Positions 34,372 through 43,442 of a stretch of DNA of 64,000 bases are shown piece after piece. Source of the DNA: CAYLPJ01 sp964385465 (GTDB lineage: Bacteria; Planctomycetota; Phycisphaerae; SM23-33); contig CAYLPJ010000001.1 in the NCBI GenBank assembly GCA_964385465.1, positions 1 to 64,000 on the forward strand. The letters run 5' to 3'. The notes under the pieces were generated by a model. The model ran no database searches. It saw only the letters and a list, made by a program, of their open reading frames with translations, and had not been told where the DNA came from. The translations under genes and the position numbers were made by a program. Positions within the stretch are counted from its first letter, which is position 1. The number at the start of each line of letters is the position of its first letter.

Positions 34372-35859
34372 TCAGTTCTCCGAAGACAGCGCCATCGGGC
34401 GCTCGCCGACGTACGCCGAAAGCGTCCACGGCTCCAACTCGGCGATGCAGACGTCGTGGAACGTCGCGCGCCCGCGCTCGGTGAGCAGCTCCACGTCGCC
34501 GCGGGCGGGGGCCTCGGGCACGTGCGTGGTGAACAGCCACCGCCCGTCGAGGTAGGCCTCGACGTGTTCGCCGCGGGCGAGTATGCGCAGCTCGTAGTCG
34601 CGATCGAGCTCCAGCGGCAAGGCGCAGCGGTCGAGCACGAACCGCTGGTCACGCTGCGGGGGATGCATGGCGAAGCCCGTCACATCCGCGCCCCAGCCGA
34701 ACAGGTCGTGACGCCGCCCCACGCCGATCTCCGCGGCCCCGAGCTGGAAGTCCAGCGAGAGCATCACGCCCGATCCGTCGGCCGAGCGGACCACCACGCC
34801 GCATCGCCCGTCGCCGCGGTACCGCAGCCTGGCAGTCACGTGCAGGTCGGCGAGGTCGCGGGCGACCGTCTCGGCCGCGCCGGCGACGCCATGGGTGATC
34901 TCGGCCGAAGCAGCCTCGACAACGGTCCTCCGCTCCAGGGCGGCCAGCCCGTCCCAGTACCGCACCGTCAGCGTGCCGTCGGGCTCGACATCCAGCCGCT
35001 TGGGCGCCGCCCACGTGCCGTCCCACTTCTCGCTGTCGTCGCGGATGTGGTGGTACAGCATCCGCTGCCCGCCGAACTCGATCGTCCGGGCTACGTACGA
35101 CGCCAGCCGCGCGTACCCCGCGCCCACCAACAGCGGGTCCTCGGGCAGGCGGTAGGGGCCCTCCAGCCGGTCGGCGACCATGTAGTACGTCCCGGCCGTC
35201 TCCCGCCGCCCCGGCGTCTGGACGCGAATGCCCGCGCAACTGCCCGTGGAAAACAGCACGTAGTGTCGCCCGTCGTGGACGAAGTGCTCGGGCACCTCGT
35301 TGTGGTAGAACCGCCCGGTGGGCCCATCCAACGGGGGCAGATGCTCCCACGTGGCGAAGTCCCGCGTGCGGACATGGGCGAGGACGGCCCCGGTGTGGTC
35401 CGGGCCGTCGTCGGGGCGGGTGGCGCAAATCAGTGCGTGCCACGAATCGTCGCCCTCGACCTGGAACAGAAACGGGTCCCGCCACCAGACGTGCGGCCAG
35501 CGGTCGCTCGGGGCGTCCACGTAGTGCGGCCCGGCCGGGCGGAGGCGACAGGCCCCCGCCATCGCCTGCCAGGACGCGAGGTCTTCGGACTCGTAGAACA
35601 CGGCCGTCTGAACGTTGTCGACGGACTCGCCGAGAACCATGACGAACCGCCCGCCGTGACGGACAACCATACCTGTGAAGGGCCAGTGGGGGACGATAAG
35701 GTCCTCGAGGCGCTGCCAGTGGACCAGGTCGTCCGAGACAGCGTGCCCGACGGCGAACCGCCCGCCCTGCGAGGCCAGGTAGAACAGATGGACCCGCTCC
35801 TCCCAGCCGAACAGCCAACTGTCCCAGAGCCTCTCGCCTTCGCCCGGCCGGTAGATCAT
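34372..35859 (-). CDS. GH32-like five-bladed beta-propeller glycosidase
   Basis: A 495-residue protein starting behind GGAGG. The first 300 residues read as a five-bladed propeller of the GH32/43/68 superfamily: DSWLFGWEERVHLFYLASQ, SDDLVHWQRLEDLI, WWRDPFLFQVEGDDSWHALICA, RTRDFATWEHLPP and FYHNEVPEHFVHDGRHYVLFS (candidate acid/base Glu in NEVPE). The C-terminal part (about 330-490) is a lectin-like beta sandwich (GVMLSLDFQLGAAEI, YELRILARGEHVEAYLDG), as in GH32. No signal peptide is visible. It diverges from the hybrid kinase gene across a region with three 10-bp sites. Confidence 0.75.
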   Translation of the reverse strand: MIYRPGEGERLWDSWLFGWEERVHLFYLASQGGRFAVGHAVSDDLVHWQRLEDLIVPHWPFTGMVVRHGGRFVMVLGESVDNVQTAVFYESEDLASWQAMAGACRLRPAGPHYVDAPSDRWPHVWWRDPFLFQVEGDDSWHALICATRPDDGPDHTGAVLAHVRTRDFATWEHLPPLDGPTGRFYHNEVPEHFVHDGRHYVLFSTGSCAGIRVQTPGRRETAGTYYMVADRLEGPYRLPEDPLLVGAGYARLASYVARTIEFGGQRMLYHHIRDDSEKWDGTWAAPKRLDVEPDGTLTVRYWDGLAALERRTVVEAASAEITHGVAGAAETVARDLADLHVTARLRYRGDGRCGVVVRSADGSGVMLSLDFQLGAAEIGVGRRHDLFGWGADVTGFAMHPPQRDQRFVLDRCALPLELDRDYELRILARGEHVEAYLDGRWLFTTHVPEAPARGDVELLTERGRATFHDVCIAELEPWTLSAYVGERPMALSSEN

Positions 35860-35876
35860 CGGTCGCCTCCGTCGAT

Positions 35877-35944
35877 TCTCCGCGGTGCGGGGAACTGGAC
35901 GCGCCCACCGCGGAGACGTATCATAGATGGTGCATCTCCGCGGT
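35877..35944. promoter_or_regulatory. Three identical 10-bp operator-like sites between GH32-like gene and hybrid kinase
   Basis: TCTCCGCGGT occurs at 35877-35886 (plus), as its reverse complement ACCGCGGAGA at 35907-35916, and again at 35935-35944 (plus). Neighbouring copies form perfect 10-bp inverted repeats with 20- and 18-bp spacers; centres are 30 and 28 bp apart. A TATGAT/TATCAT -10-like element (about 35919-35925) lies between the second and third copies. Likely binding sites for a dimeric regulator of the divergent genes. Confidence 0.6.
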
Positions 35945-36034
35945 ACCAGAACGGACTCGCGGCTCGCCTCGCATGCGGCGCCTCCCACAACCGTTCCGGT
36001 CCCACGGGGCGGCCTTAACCCGGGAGGTAAGGCC

Positions 36035-38677
36035 ATGATCCGGAGATGGTGTGACGAGGCGGGGTTTTCGAACGGTCGGTCCACCCATCGGCTCGCGGGG
36101 GCGATCTGCGCGCTGGTCGCGCTGGTCGCGCTGGCCGCCACGGCAGCGGCCGATGCGCCGGCGGCGACCTCGTCGCAGTCGGTCGCGGCGAGGCCGACGG
36201 CCGTTTTGCCGGCCGCCCGCACCGGGCCGTCAGAACCGCCGCCGGCCCTGGGCGAGGGTCTGTTCGGAACGAGCAAGGTGGCCATCTGGGCCTTGGCGGG
36301 CGCCGTGGGCATCCTGGCGCTGCTGATCGCCCTGCTGATCACCCACGCGGCGAGGCAACGGCGGTTCGAGAAGGCCCTTGCCGAGAGCGAACAGCGGTAC
36401 CGCCGCATCGTCGAGACGACCAACGAGGGCGTCTGGACCATCGACGCCGATGCACGGACGGATTTCGTCAATACCAGGATGGCCGAGTTGCTGGGCTACA
36501 CGCCCGCCGAGATGCTCGGGATGCACCTGTTCGACTCCATGGACGACGCCGCCCGCGGCAGGGCCGAGCGGCTGTTGGCCGAACGGCGTCGCGGCTTCAG
36601 CGCCGAGCACGAGTTCATCTTCCGCCGCAAGGACGGCGAGCCGCTGCACGCCGTGCTGTCCACCACGCCCTTCATGGACGACGCGGGGCGCTTCGCCGGC
36701 GCGCTGGCGATGGTGACCGACATCACCCGGCGCAAGCACGCCGAAGGGCGCCTGCGGGGCAATGAAGCCCGCCTGACCGCCCTGATCGAGAACACCGACG
36801 GCAGCATCTGGTCCGTCGACCGCGAGTATCGTCTGATCGCGGCGAACTCGGCGTTCCGTCGAAACATCGCCGCCGCCTGCGGTCAGCCGTTCCAGACGGG
36901 CGACAACACACTGCCCGAGGCCCTCGGCGCCGAAGCCCTGGCCGAGTGGCGTGGCTACTACGACCGCGCCCTGGCCGGCGAGCAGTTCAGCGTGGAACTC
37001 CGCCGCCGCTTCGTGGACACCTCCCGGTTCATGGAGTATCGCTTCAACCCGATCCGCGAGGACGACGGCTCCGTAACCGGGGTGACCGTCTACGGGCGGG
37101 ACGTCACCGAGCGCATCGGCGCCGAGCGGGCCGCCCGCGAGTCCGAACTCGAGCGCAGCACCATCCTCAACACCCAGCCGCAGGCCGTCATCCTCCAGGA
37201 CCTGGATTTCCGCGTCGTCTGGCCGAACGACGCCGCCTGCCAGGCCGCCGGAATGAGCCGCCGGGAATTGATCGGCAAACGCTGTCATGAAATCTGGCAG
37301 AAAAGGGACCGGCCGTGTGACGGCTGCCCCGTCCGTCTCGCCATGCGGGAGGGAGCCCCCCGGGAAGCCATTGCGGAGGGCCCCGAGGGGCGCGCCTGGC
37401 GGGTTCGCGGCTGCCCGGTGCGAAACGACCAAGGGGAGATCGTCCGCGTCGTGAAGATCGCCGAGGACATCACCCGACAGCGGCAGATGGAGGCCCAGCT
37501 CCGTGAGGCGACGAAGATGGAGGCCGTCGGCCACCTCGCCGGGGGGGCCGCCCACGACTTCCGCAACCAGCTCCAGGTCATCGAGGGCTTCGGGCGCATG
37601 CTGCTCCGCCGCGGGGAGGTGACCGAGGAGGGACGCGAGAAGATGGAGCAGATCCTCGCGGCGGCCGACCGGTCCGCCCGGCTGACCGGGCAGTTGCTTG
37701 CCTTCAGCCGGCGGGAGGTGCTCCAGCCGCGTGTGGTCGAGCCCACCGAGCTCGTGGGCGACCTCCGCAAGTCGCTGCCGCAGCTCCTCGGCGAGGATAT
37801 CTGCGTGCGCTTCAGCCTCCGCTACGGTGCCGGCCCCGTGCGGGTCGACCCCGGGCAGTTCCACCAAGCGGTCCTGAACCTCTGCCTCAATGCCCGCGAC
37901 GCCATGCCCGACGGCGGGGAGCTCACCATCGAGACTGGCCCGGCCAACCTCGGGCAAGACTCCATTCCCGTAGGCGAGGACCCCCGCCCCGGGCGGTACG
38001 TCGGCGTATCCGTTGCCGACACGGGCACGGGCATGGACGAGGAGACCGCCTCAAAGGCCTTCGAACCGTTCTTCACCACCAAGGAGGTGGGCAAGGGCAC
38101 CGGCCTGGGGCTGTCGATGGTGTACGGGTTCGTCCACCAGAGCGACGGCATGGTCACCTGCGACAGCCGGCCGGGAGAGGGCACGACGATCACGATGTAT
38201 TTCCCCGCCTTCAGGGAGTCCGCCGCGGGCAACGGTGCGGATGCGACCGTTCCCGACAACCGCACCAGCGGCGACAGCCCGAGCGACGGCCTGCCCGACG
38301 GTACCCGGCCCACCGTCCTGCTGGTCGAGGACGAAGAGGCGGTCCGGCGGATGCTGGCCGAGAAGCTCGCCGAGGCCGGCTACGCCGTCCGCCAGGCACC
38401 CGACGCCGAGGCGGCATTGCAGCAGTTGGGCCGGCACGCCGGGGAGATCGACGTGCTGGTCACCGACGTGGTCATGCCCGGCATGGACGGCCCGGCGCTG
38501 GCCAAACGTGCGGCCGAGCTTCACCCGGACCTGAAGGTGCTGTACGTTTCCGGCTACGTCGGGGAGGAGTTGACCCGTCGCGGTCTGGACCACCTGCGAG
38601 ACCACGTTCTGGCCAAGCCCTTCGGCCCGGCGCGCCTGCTGGAGCACCTGGAGCGCCTTCTCACCCCGGCGGAGTAG
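36035..38677 (+). CDS. Hybrid sensor histidine kinase with three PAS domains and a receiver
   Basis: An 880-residue protein starting behind GGGAGG. It has an N-terminal hydrophobic segment (about 20-40, possibly a signal or first helix), a second membrane helix (about 80-103), and PAS domains at about 115-235, 245-362 and 372-482; the third holds the C-x10-C-x2-C pattern (C417, C428, C431) seen in some PAS domains. The kinase core has phospho-acceptor H507 in GGAAHDFRNQL, N box NLCLNARDAMP, G box DTGTGMD and FFTTKEVGKGTGLGL. A C-terminal receiver carries D811 in VTDVVMPGMDG. A response regulator is not adjacent. Cognate ligand unknown. Confidence 0.92.
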   Translation: MIRRWCDEAGFSNGRSTHRLAGAICALVALVALAATAAADAPAATSSQSVAARPTAVLPAARTGPSEPPPALGEGLFGTSKVAIWALAGAVGILALLIALLITHAARQRRFEKALAESEQRYRRIVETTNEGVWTIDADARTDFVNTRMAELLGYTPAEMLGMHLFDSMDDAARGRAERLLAERRRGFSAEHEFIFRRKDGEPLHAVLSTTPFMDDAGRFAGALAMVTDITRRKHAEGRLRGNEARLTALIENTDGSIWSVDREYRLIAANSAFRRNIAAACGQPFQTGDNTLPEALGAEALAEWRGYYDRALAGEQFSVELRRRFVDTSRFMEYRFNPIREDDGSVTGVTVYGRDVTERIGAERAARESELERSTILNTQPQAVILQDLDFRVVWPNDAACQAAGMSRRELIGKRCHEIWQKRDRPCDGCPVRLAMREGAPREAIAEGPEGRAWRVRGCPVRNDQGEIVRVVKIAEDITRQRQMEAQLREATKMEAVGHLAGGAAHDFRNQLQVIEGFGRMLLRRGEVTEEGREKMEQILAAADRSARLTGQLLAFSRREVLQPRVVEPTELVGDLRKSLPQLLGEDICVRFSLRYGAGPVRVDPGQFHQAVLNLCLNARDAMPDGGELTIETGPANLGQDSIPVGEDPRPGRYVGVSVADTGTGMDEETASKAFEPFFTTKEVGKGTGLGLSMVYGFVHQSDGMVTCDSRPGEGTTITMYFPAFRESAAGNGADATVPDNRTSGDSPSDGLPDGTRPTVLLVEDEEAVRRMLAEKLAEAGYAVRQAPDAEAALQQLGRHAGEIDVLVTDVVMPGMDGPALAKRAAELHPDLKVLYVSGYVGEELTRRGLDHLRDHVLAKPFGPARLLEHLERLLTPAE

Positions 38678-38687
38678 CCGTCGCGGC

Positions 38688-39335
38688 TCACCCGGCCCTT
38701 TGAGCGCGGAGCCAGTCGAGCCAGGCCTTGACGCCCTCGTCGGTCCGGGCCGAGACGCGGAGCACCTCGGCGGCGGTGTTGACGTGGGAGAGGTCCTCGG
38801 TGACGCGCGCGGAGTCGTACTCCAGCACGCCCAGAAGGTCCACCTTGGTCAACAGCACGACGTCCGCCTTCTGGAAGAGCGTGGGGTACTTGGCGACCTT
38901 GTCGTCGCCTTCGGGTACGCTGAGCAGCACGGCCCGGCGATGCTCGCCGAGATCGAATGCCGCCGGACAGACCATGTTGCCCACGTTCTCGATGAACAGG
39001 AAATCGATGGCGGCCAGGTCCAGGGCGTCCAGGCCGCCGGCAACCTCCTGCGGGGAGAGGTGGCAGCCGCGGCCCGTGTTGATCTGGATGACCTGGGCGG
39101 CGGCGTCCTGGAGGCGCTCGGCGTCGCGGGTGGTCTGGAGGTCGCCGACGAGGATCGCCGACTTCGCCGGATCCCCCAGCCGGGGCAGCGACGCCTGGAG
39201 CAGCGTGGTCTTCCCGCTGCCGGGAGCGCTGAGGATGTTGACGCACAGGATGCCCGCCTCGTCCATGCGGCGGCGGTTGACGGCCGCGAGGGCGTCGCTG
39301 GCGTCGAGGGCGCTTCGTACGACGTTGATCTTCAT
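38688..39335 (-). CDS. hypB: Hydrogenase nickel incorporation GTPase HypB
   Basis: A 215-residue GTPase supplying Ni2+ to [NiFe]-hydrogenase. P-loop SAPGSGKTT, the metal-site motif INTGRGCHLSPQEV, FIENVGNMVCPAAFDLGEH and LLTKVDLL are present. The N-terminal CxxCGC metal-binding motif and His-rich stretch found in some HypB proteins are absent. Its ATG overlaps the end of hypA by 4 bp. Last gene of the hypC-D-E-A-B run. Confidence 0.95.
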   Translation of the reverse strand: MKINVVRSALDASDALAAVNRRRMDEAGILCVNILSAPGSGKTTLLQASLPRLGDPAKSAILVGDLQTTRDAERLQDAAAQVIQINTGRGCHLSPQEVAGGLDALDLAAIDFLFIENVGNMVCPAAFDLGEHRRAVLLSVPEGDDKVAKYPTLFQKADVVLLTKVDLLGVLEYDSARVTEDLSHVNTAAEVLRVSARTDEGVKAWLDWLRAQRAG

Positions 39336-39703
39336 GATGCGGAGGCTCCGTTCTCGTCGGGGGTGCGGCAGACGACCGACGTGACGATGATATCGTTCCC
39401 GCGGAGAATCTCCACGTCCGCTTCGCCGCAGGCCGGACAGGTGAAGTCGTCGACGGTGGGCGCGTATTCGGCGTGGCAGGCGCGGCAGCGCCCGGCGAGG
39501 GGCACCTCGGCGGTGACCAGCCGGCTCCCGGCGGCGGGCGTGCCTTCGGTGAGCACCTCCCAGGCCATCTCCAGCGCCTCGGGCACGACGAGTCGCATCA
39601 CGCCCAGCTCGACGTGGACCTCCTCGACGGACTCGGCCCCGTGCTCGCGCGCCGCCGCCAACGACGTGGAAAGCACCCCTTCGGCAATGGACATTTCATG
39701 CAT
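39332..39703 (-). CDS. hypA: Hydrogenase nickel-insertion protein HypA
   Basis: A 123-residue protein with the nickel-binding MHE start (His2) and a zinc site of two CxxC pairs (C73, C76, C89, C92: CRACH and CPACG). HypA delivers nickel with HypB. It follows hypE by 24 bp and overlaps hypB by 4 bp. The C-terminal tail RTPDENGASAS extends slightly past the usual end. Confidence 0.95.
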   Translation of the reverse strand: MHEMSIAEGVLSTSLAAAREHGAESVEEVHVELGVMRLVVPEALEMAWEVLTEGTPAAGSRLVTAEVPLAGRCRACHAEYAPTVDDFTCPACGEADVEILRGNDIIVTSVVCRTPDENGASAS

Positions 39704-39727
39704 GAGACGCTCGGCTTTCCTCGCCTG

Positions 39728-40759
39728 TCAACAGATCCGCGGGAGGTCTTCGCCGTAGGGGCGCTGCACGATACGGCGCCCGCCGACGCGGGTGAGCAGC
39801 TCGACGAGGGGCAGATCGGCCGTGGCGCCCACGCGGCCAATGATCGCGGCCCGGCGGCCCGGGGGGTGCTCGCGGCAGGCCGAGAGCAGCCGGTCGGCGT
39901 CTTCGGAGGCGACGACGGCGACGACCTTGCCCTCGTTGGCGACGCTCAGCGGGTCCAGCCCGAGCAGCTCGCAGGCGTGGCGGGCGACGGGCGTCAGGGG
40001 AATGGCGTCCTCGTCGGCCTCGATGTTCCGCCCGGCGTCCTCGGCGAGGTCGGCGAGCACGCCGGCCAGGCCCCCGCGGGTGGGGTCGCGGAGGAACCGC
40101 ACGGTCGCGCCGCTGTCGAGCATGGCCTCGGTCAGACCGGCCAGGGGGGCCACGTCGCTGCGAAGCTCCGTGCGAATGCCCAGGCCCTCGCGGGCACTCA
40201 TCACGGCCAGGCCGTGCTCGGCGATCGGGCCCGTGACGAGGATCGCATCGCCCTCGGCCGCGGCGGGCGCGCCGGGCAGCGGCGGGCGCGTCAGTTCGCC
40301 GATGCCGGCGGTGGTGATCGTCATCCCGCCGGCGCCGCGGCGCTCGATGACCTTCGTGTCGCCGGTGGCGACGGGCACGCCGGCCTCGTCGGCGGTCGCG
40401 GCGATCGAGTCGATCACCCGCTCCAGCACCGCCACCGGCAGGCCTTCCTCCAGCACCAGCGCCAGGCTCAGCGCTCGGGGAACGGCACCCATGACGGCGA
40501 GATCATTGACCGTCCCGGCCACGGCGAGGCGCCCGATGTCCCCGCCGGGGAATTCCAGCGGCTGGACGACGAAGGCGTCGGTCGTGAAGCAGGGCCGCCC
40601 GGTCATCGTCGGCAGGACCGCGCTGTCGCCGAGGGGGTCGAGCAAGTCATTGCCCAGCCGGGGGATGATCCGCTCGGCCAGCAGCCGCCGCGTCAGCTCC
40701 CCCCCGCCGCCATGGGCCAGGATGATCCGGTCCTGGCCCGGTTCTCCGGGCCCGTTCAT
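39728..40759 (-). CDS. hypE: Hydrogenase maturation carbamoyl dehydratase HypE
   Basis: A 343-residue HypE that dehydrates the C-terminal Cys thiocarbamate to thiocyanate, the CN donor of the Fe(CN)2CO centre. The N terminus IILAHGGGGELTRRLL, the AVAGTVNDLAVMGA ATP-binding region, FLRDPTRGGLAGVLAD, and the essential C-terminal PRIC are all present. Start at 40759 overlaps the hypD stop by 4 bp; an upstream in-frame extension is inside hypD. Confidence 0.95.
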   Translation of the reverse strand: MNGPGEPGQDRIILAHGGGGELTRRLLAERIIPRLGNDLLDPLGDSAVLPTMTGRPCFTTDAFVVQPLEFPGGDIGRLAVAGTVNDLAVMGAVPRALSLALVLEEGLPVAVLERVIDSIAATADEAGVPVATGDTKVIERRGAGGMTITTAGIGELTRPPLPGAPAAAEGDAILVTGPIAEHGLAVMSAREGLGIRTELRSDVAPLAGLTEAMLDSGATVRFLRDPTRGGLAGVLADLAEDAGRNIEADEDAIPLTPVARHACELLGLDPLSVANEGKVVAVVASEDADRLLSACREHPPGRRAAIIGRVGATADLPLVELLTRVGGRRIVQRPYGEDLPRIC

Positions 40760-41841
40760 GCGCCGCCCCCCCGCCCGTACTTGTACCAGGCCGCGCACGT
40801 GCCTTCACTGGAGACCATGCAGGGCCCGACCGGCTGGGTGGGCGTGCAGCGGCCGGCGAAGAGGGGGCAGTCGGCGGGGTCGATCTTGCCCTGAATCACC
40901 TCGCCGCAGCGGCAGCCGGGGGGGTCGTAGTCCTCCCCGAATGCCACGCCCAGCCGCTCGCGGGCATCGTAGCGGCGGTAGGGCTCGCGAAGCTCCAGGC
41001 CGCTGGCGTCGATCGTGCCCATCGCACGCCATACCGCGGGCGCCGGCTCGAAGACCTGCTCGATCATCTCCCGCGCGACGGGGTTGCCCTCGGCCCGCAC
41101 GGCCGCACCGTAGACGTTCTCCACCTTCGCCTCGCCGGCGGCGACCTGGCGGACGACGTGGAGCACGCCGTCGAGCATGTTTCCCGGCTCGAAGCCGGCC
41201 ACGACGCACGGCTTGGCGTACCGCTCTGCCACGGGCGCATAGGCTTGCGAGCCGAGCACTACGCTGACGTGCCCGGGGCAGAGGAAGCCGTCGATGCCCA
41301 CCTCGCCGGCAGACAGCAGCGTTTCCATCGCGGGGATGACGAGCTTGTGGCCGGGGAGGATGAGAAAGTTGTCGAGGCCCTCGAGGTGGGCCTCGAGCAC
41401 GGCGGCGGCGGAGGTCGGCGCGGTGGTCTCGAAGCCGACGGCGAGAAACAGGACGGTTCGTTCGGGCCGGCTGCGGGCAAGGCGCACGGCGTCCCGCGCG
41501 GAGTAGACGACCTCGACGTCCGCGCCGTCGCCACGGGCATGCTCCAGGCTGCCCCCCCGGCCGGGCACGCGAACCATGTCGCCGTAGGTGCAGACGGTCA
41601 CGCCCTCGCGCCGGGCGAGGTCGCAGGCGAGGTCGAGGTAGGCCGACCCGGTCACGCAGACCGGGCAGCCGGGCCCGCTGATCAGCCGCACGGATCCCGG
41701 CAGGAGACTCTTGACGCCGCTGCGGAAGAGGCTGACCGTGTGCGTGCCGCAGACCTCCATGATCCGCACGCCGTCGTGCGCGTCGGCGGCGGCCTCGGCG
41801 ATGGCGTCGACGAGTTGGGCGGTCTGCCGCCTATCCACCAT
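40756..41841 (-). CDS. hypD: Hydrogenase maturation protein HypD
   Basis: A 361-residue [4Fe-4S] protein that with HypC assembles the Fe(CN)2CO unit. It shows MEVCGTHT (C31, H34), GPGCPVC (C59, C62), TYGDMVRVPG, AVGFETTAPT, FVAGFEPGNML-like VVAGFEPGNML and the C-terminal cluster ligands in PGCRCGEVI, DCPLF and GPCMVSSEGTCAAWY. Overlaps hypC by 11 bp and hypE by 4 bp. Confidence 0.96.
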   Translation of the reverse strand: MVDRRQTAQLVDAIAEAAADAHDGVRIMEVCGTHTVSLFRSGVKSLLPGSVRLISGPGCPVCVTGSAYLDLACDLARREGVTVCTYGDMVRVPGRGGSLEHARGDGADVEVVYSARDAVRLARSRPERTVLFLAVGFETTAPTSAAAVLEAHLEGLDNFLILPGHKLVIPAMETLLSAGEVGIDGFLCPGHVSVVLGSQAYAPVAERYAKPCVVAGFEPGNMLDGVLHVVRQVAAGEAKVENVYGAAVRAEGNPVAREMIEQVFEPAPAVWRAMGTIDASGLELREPYRRYDARERLGVAFGEDYDPPGCRCGEVIQGKIDPADCPLFAGRCTPTQPVGPCMVSSEGTCAAWYKYGRGGGA

Positions 41842-42160
41842 CGTGGTCCGCCGCGGCGTCGGGGCCGAGAGGGTCGCCGGCGGTCGGCTGGAGTTCGGCG
41901 GGCATTTCGCCCAGCCCGCCGGCGTCGAGGTACTCCCAGGTCTCGCGGGCCTCCTCCTCGTCCAGGAGGGTGATCGCGAACCCGGCGTGGACGAGCACCC
42001 AGTCGCCGACGCCGGCCTCGGGCGTCATCGCCAGCGAGACTTCGACCCGGCTGCCCTGGAAATCCACCTCGGCCACGGCCCCCCCGGCCAGCGCGGCCGG
42101 GGCCTCGTCGGAACCATCACGTTGCACGGACAGGATCCTGCCCGGTACGGCCAGACACAT
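41831..42160 (-). CDS. hypC: Hydrogenase assembly chaperone HypC/HybG
   Basis: A 109-residue protein starting MCLAVPG, with the essential Cys2 that binds the iron centre and HypD. The core is complete (VGDWVLVHAGFAITLLDEEEARETW). The tail after residue 82 is longer than usual and acidic. The start at 42160 was chosen over one 6 bp upstream because Cys2 must follow Met and GGAG lies 8 bp before it. First gene of the hyp run, behind a TATACT promoter. Confidence 0.95.
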   Translation of the reverse strand: MCLAVPGRILSVQRDGSDEAPAALAGGAVAEVDFQGSRVEVSLAMTPEAGVGDWVLVHAGFAITLLDEEEARETWEYLDAGGLGEMPAELQPTAGDPLGPDAAADHDGG

Positions 42161-42217
42161 ATGCATATCTCCATCATTCTGGGCGCGGCGGGTTCGGGGC
42201 CGGCGCCGCGTGCGCCC

Positions 42218-42246
42218 AGTATAGCACGCCGCGCCGGACGGGCGAA
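42218..42246 (-). promoter_or_regulatory. Promoter of the hypCDEAB run
   Basis: On the minus strand TATACT (42223-42218) lies 17 bp downstream of TTCGCC (42246-42241). The -10 box is near consensus and the -35 weak. Transcription would start about 50 bp before hypC. Confidence 0.5.
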
Positions 42247-42339
42247 CCCTCAAGGCGGCCGCGAGAGACTGGCGGCGGGCGAACCGTTCGTGTACCAATG
42301 CTGCGAGCGACCCCCACAACCGGATGCCTGGAGACAGCG

Positions 42340-43434
42340 ATGCGAAGCAGCCTCAGCGGGAGCATGGTCGGTACATCGCGGATTCGAGCGGGATTCATCG
42401 GCTGCGGCAGCCATGCCTGCCGGAACCTCTTCCCGGCCTTCGCCTTCACGGACGTGGAGCTCCGGGCGGTCTGCGACGTCGACCGTCCGCGCGCCGCCGA
42501 GGCCGCCCGGCGGTTCGGCGCGGCGGCCGTCTACACCGATCACAGGGAGATGCTCGACGCCGAGCAGCTCGACGCGGTCTTCGTGTGCACCAACTACGAC
42601 GAGAACGGACGGCCCCGCTACCCCAAGCTCTCCGCCGACGCCCTCGCCGCCGGCTGCCACGCCTGGATCGAGAAACCCCCCGCCGCGTCGTGCCGGGAGA
42701 TCGACGCCCTCGCCGCCGCGGCAGAGGACGCCGACCGGACGGTGATGGTGGGCCTCAAGAAGATGTTCGCCCCGGCCAACGCCAGGGCGGCCTCGCTGGC
42801 CGGCGAGGACGGCTTCGGCCCCGTCTCGCTGGTCACGGCGCAGTATCCCCAGGCGATCCCCCCGGCCGAGGCGATCGCCGCCTATCTCGCCGACCCGACG
42901 CCCGGACCCGTCGTGAGCTTCCTCGACCACCTCTGCCACCCACTGAGCGTGCTGGCGCTGCTGCTGGGCGAGCCCGCGACGCTGTTCTACCGTCGCAGCC
43001 CCGCCGGTAACGGCACGGCCGTGCTTGAGTACCAGTCCGGCGCCGTCGCCTCGCTTGCCCTGACGGCCGGGGCGGTTGCCAACGGGGGGATGGAGCGGAC
43101 GATGATCCTCGGCTCCGGCGGCTGCCACATCACCGTCGAGAACAACATCCGACTGAGCCTCCACCGCGCCCCGTCCCACAAGTACGGGCGCAGCCCGGAC
43201 TACTTCACCGGCGGATCGGAGGACGTCTCGGCGGTGTGGGAGCCGGAGTTCTCCCTCGGCCAGCTCTACAACAAGGGCCTGTTCCTGCTGGGCTACTACG
43301 ATGAGATCGCCGAGTTCGTCTCCGCCGTCCGCGACGGGCGGGAGCCGACCCGCGGCACGCTGGCACAGGCACGCCACATCACGCGCACCTTCGAGGCCTT
43401 TGCCGAGGGCCCGGGCAAGGTGATCGAGCTGTAG
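42340..43434 (+). CDS. Gfo/Idh/MocA-family oxidoreductase
   Basis: A 364-residue NAD(P)-dependent sugar-type oxidoreductase. The Rossmann start is IRAGFIGCGSHACRNLFPAF, followed by the EKPPAASCREIDAL motif with the conserved Glu-Lys and a C-terminal alpha/beta domain (VVSFLDHLCHPLSVLALLLG, with the DH pair). The start at 42340 has GGAGA at good spacing; an ATG 42 bp upstream lacks one. Substrate unknown; such enzymes are abundant in planctomycetes. Convergent with the URO-D family gene. Confidence 0.85.
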   Translation: MRSSLSGSMVGTSRIRAGFIGCGSHACRNLFPAFAFTDVELRAVCDVDRPRAAEAARRFGAAAVYTDHREMLDAEQLDAVFVCTNYDENGRPRYPKLSADALAAGCHAWIEKPPAASCREIDALAAAAEDADRTVMVGLKKMFAPANARAASLAGEDGFGPVSLVTAQYPQAIPPAEAIAAYLADPTPGPVVSFLDHLCHPLSVLALLLGEPATLFYRRSPAGNGTAVLEYQSGAVASLALTAGAVANGGMERTMILGSGGCHITVENNIRLSLHRAPSHKYGRSPDYFTGGSEDVSAVWEPEFSLGQLYNKGLFLLGYYDEIAEFVSAVRDGREPTRGTLAQARHITRTFEAFAEGPGKVIEL

Positions 43435-43442
43435 GGCGGGGC

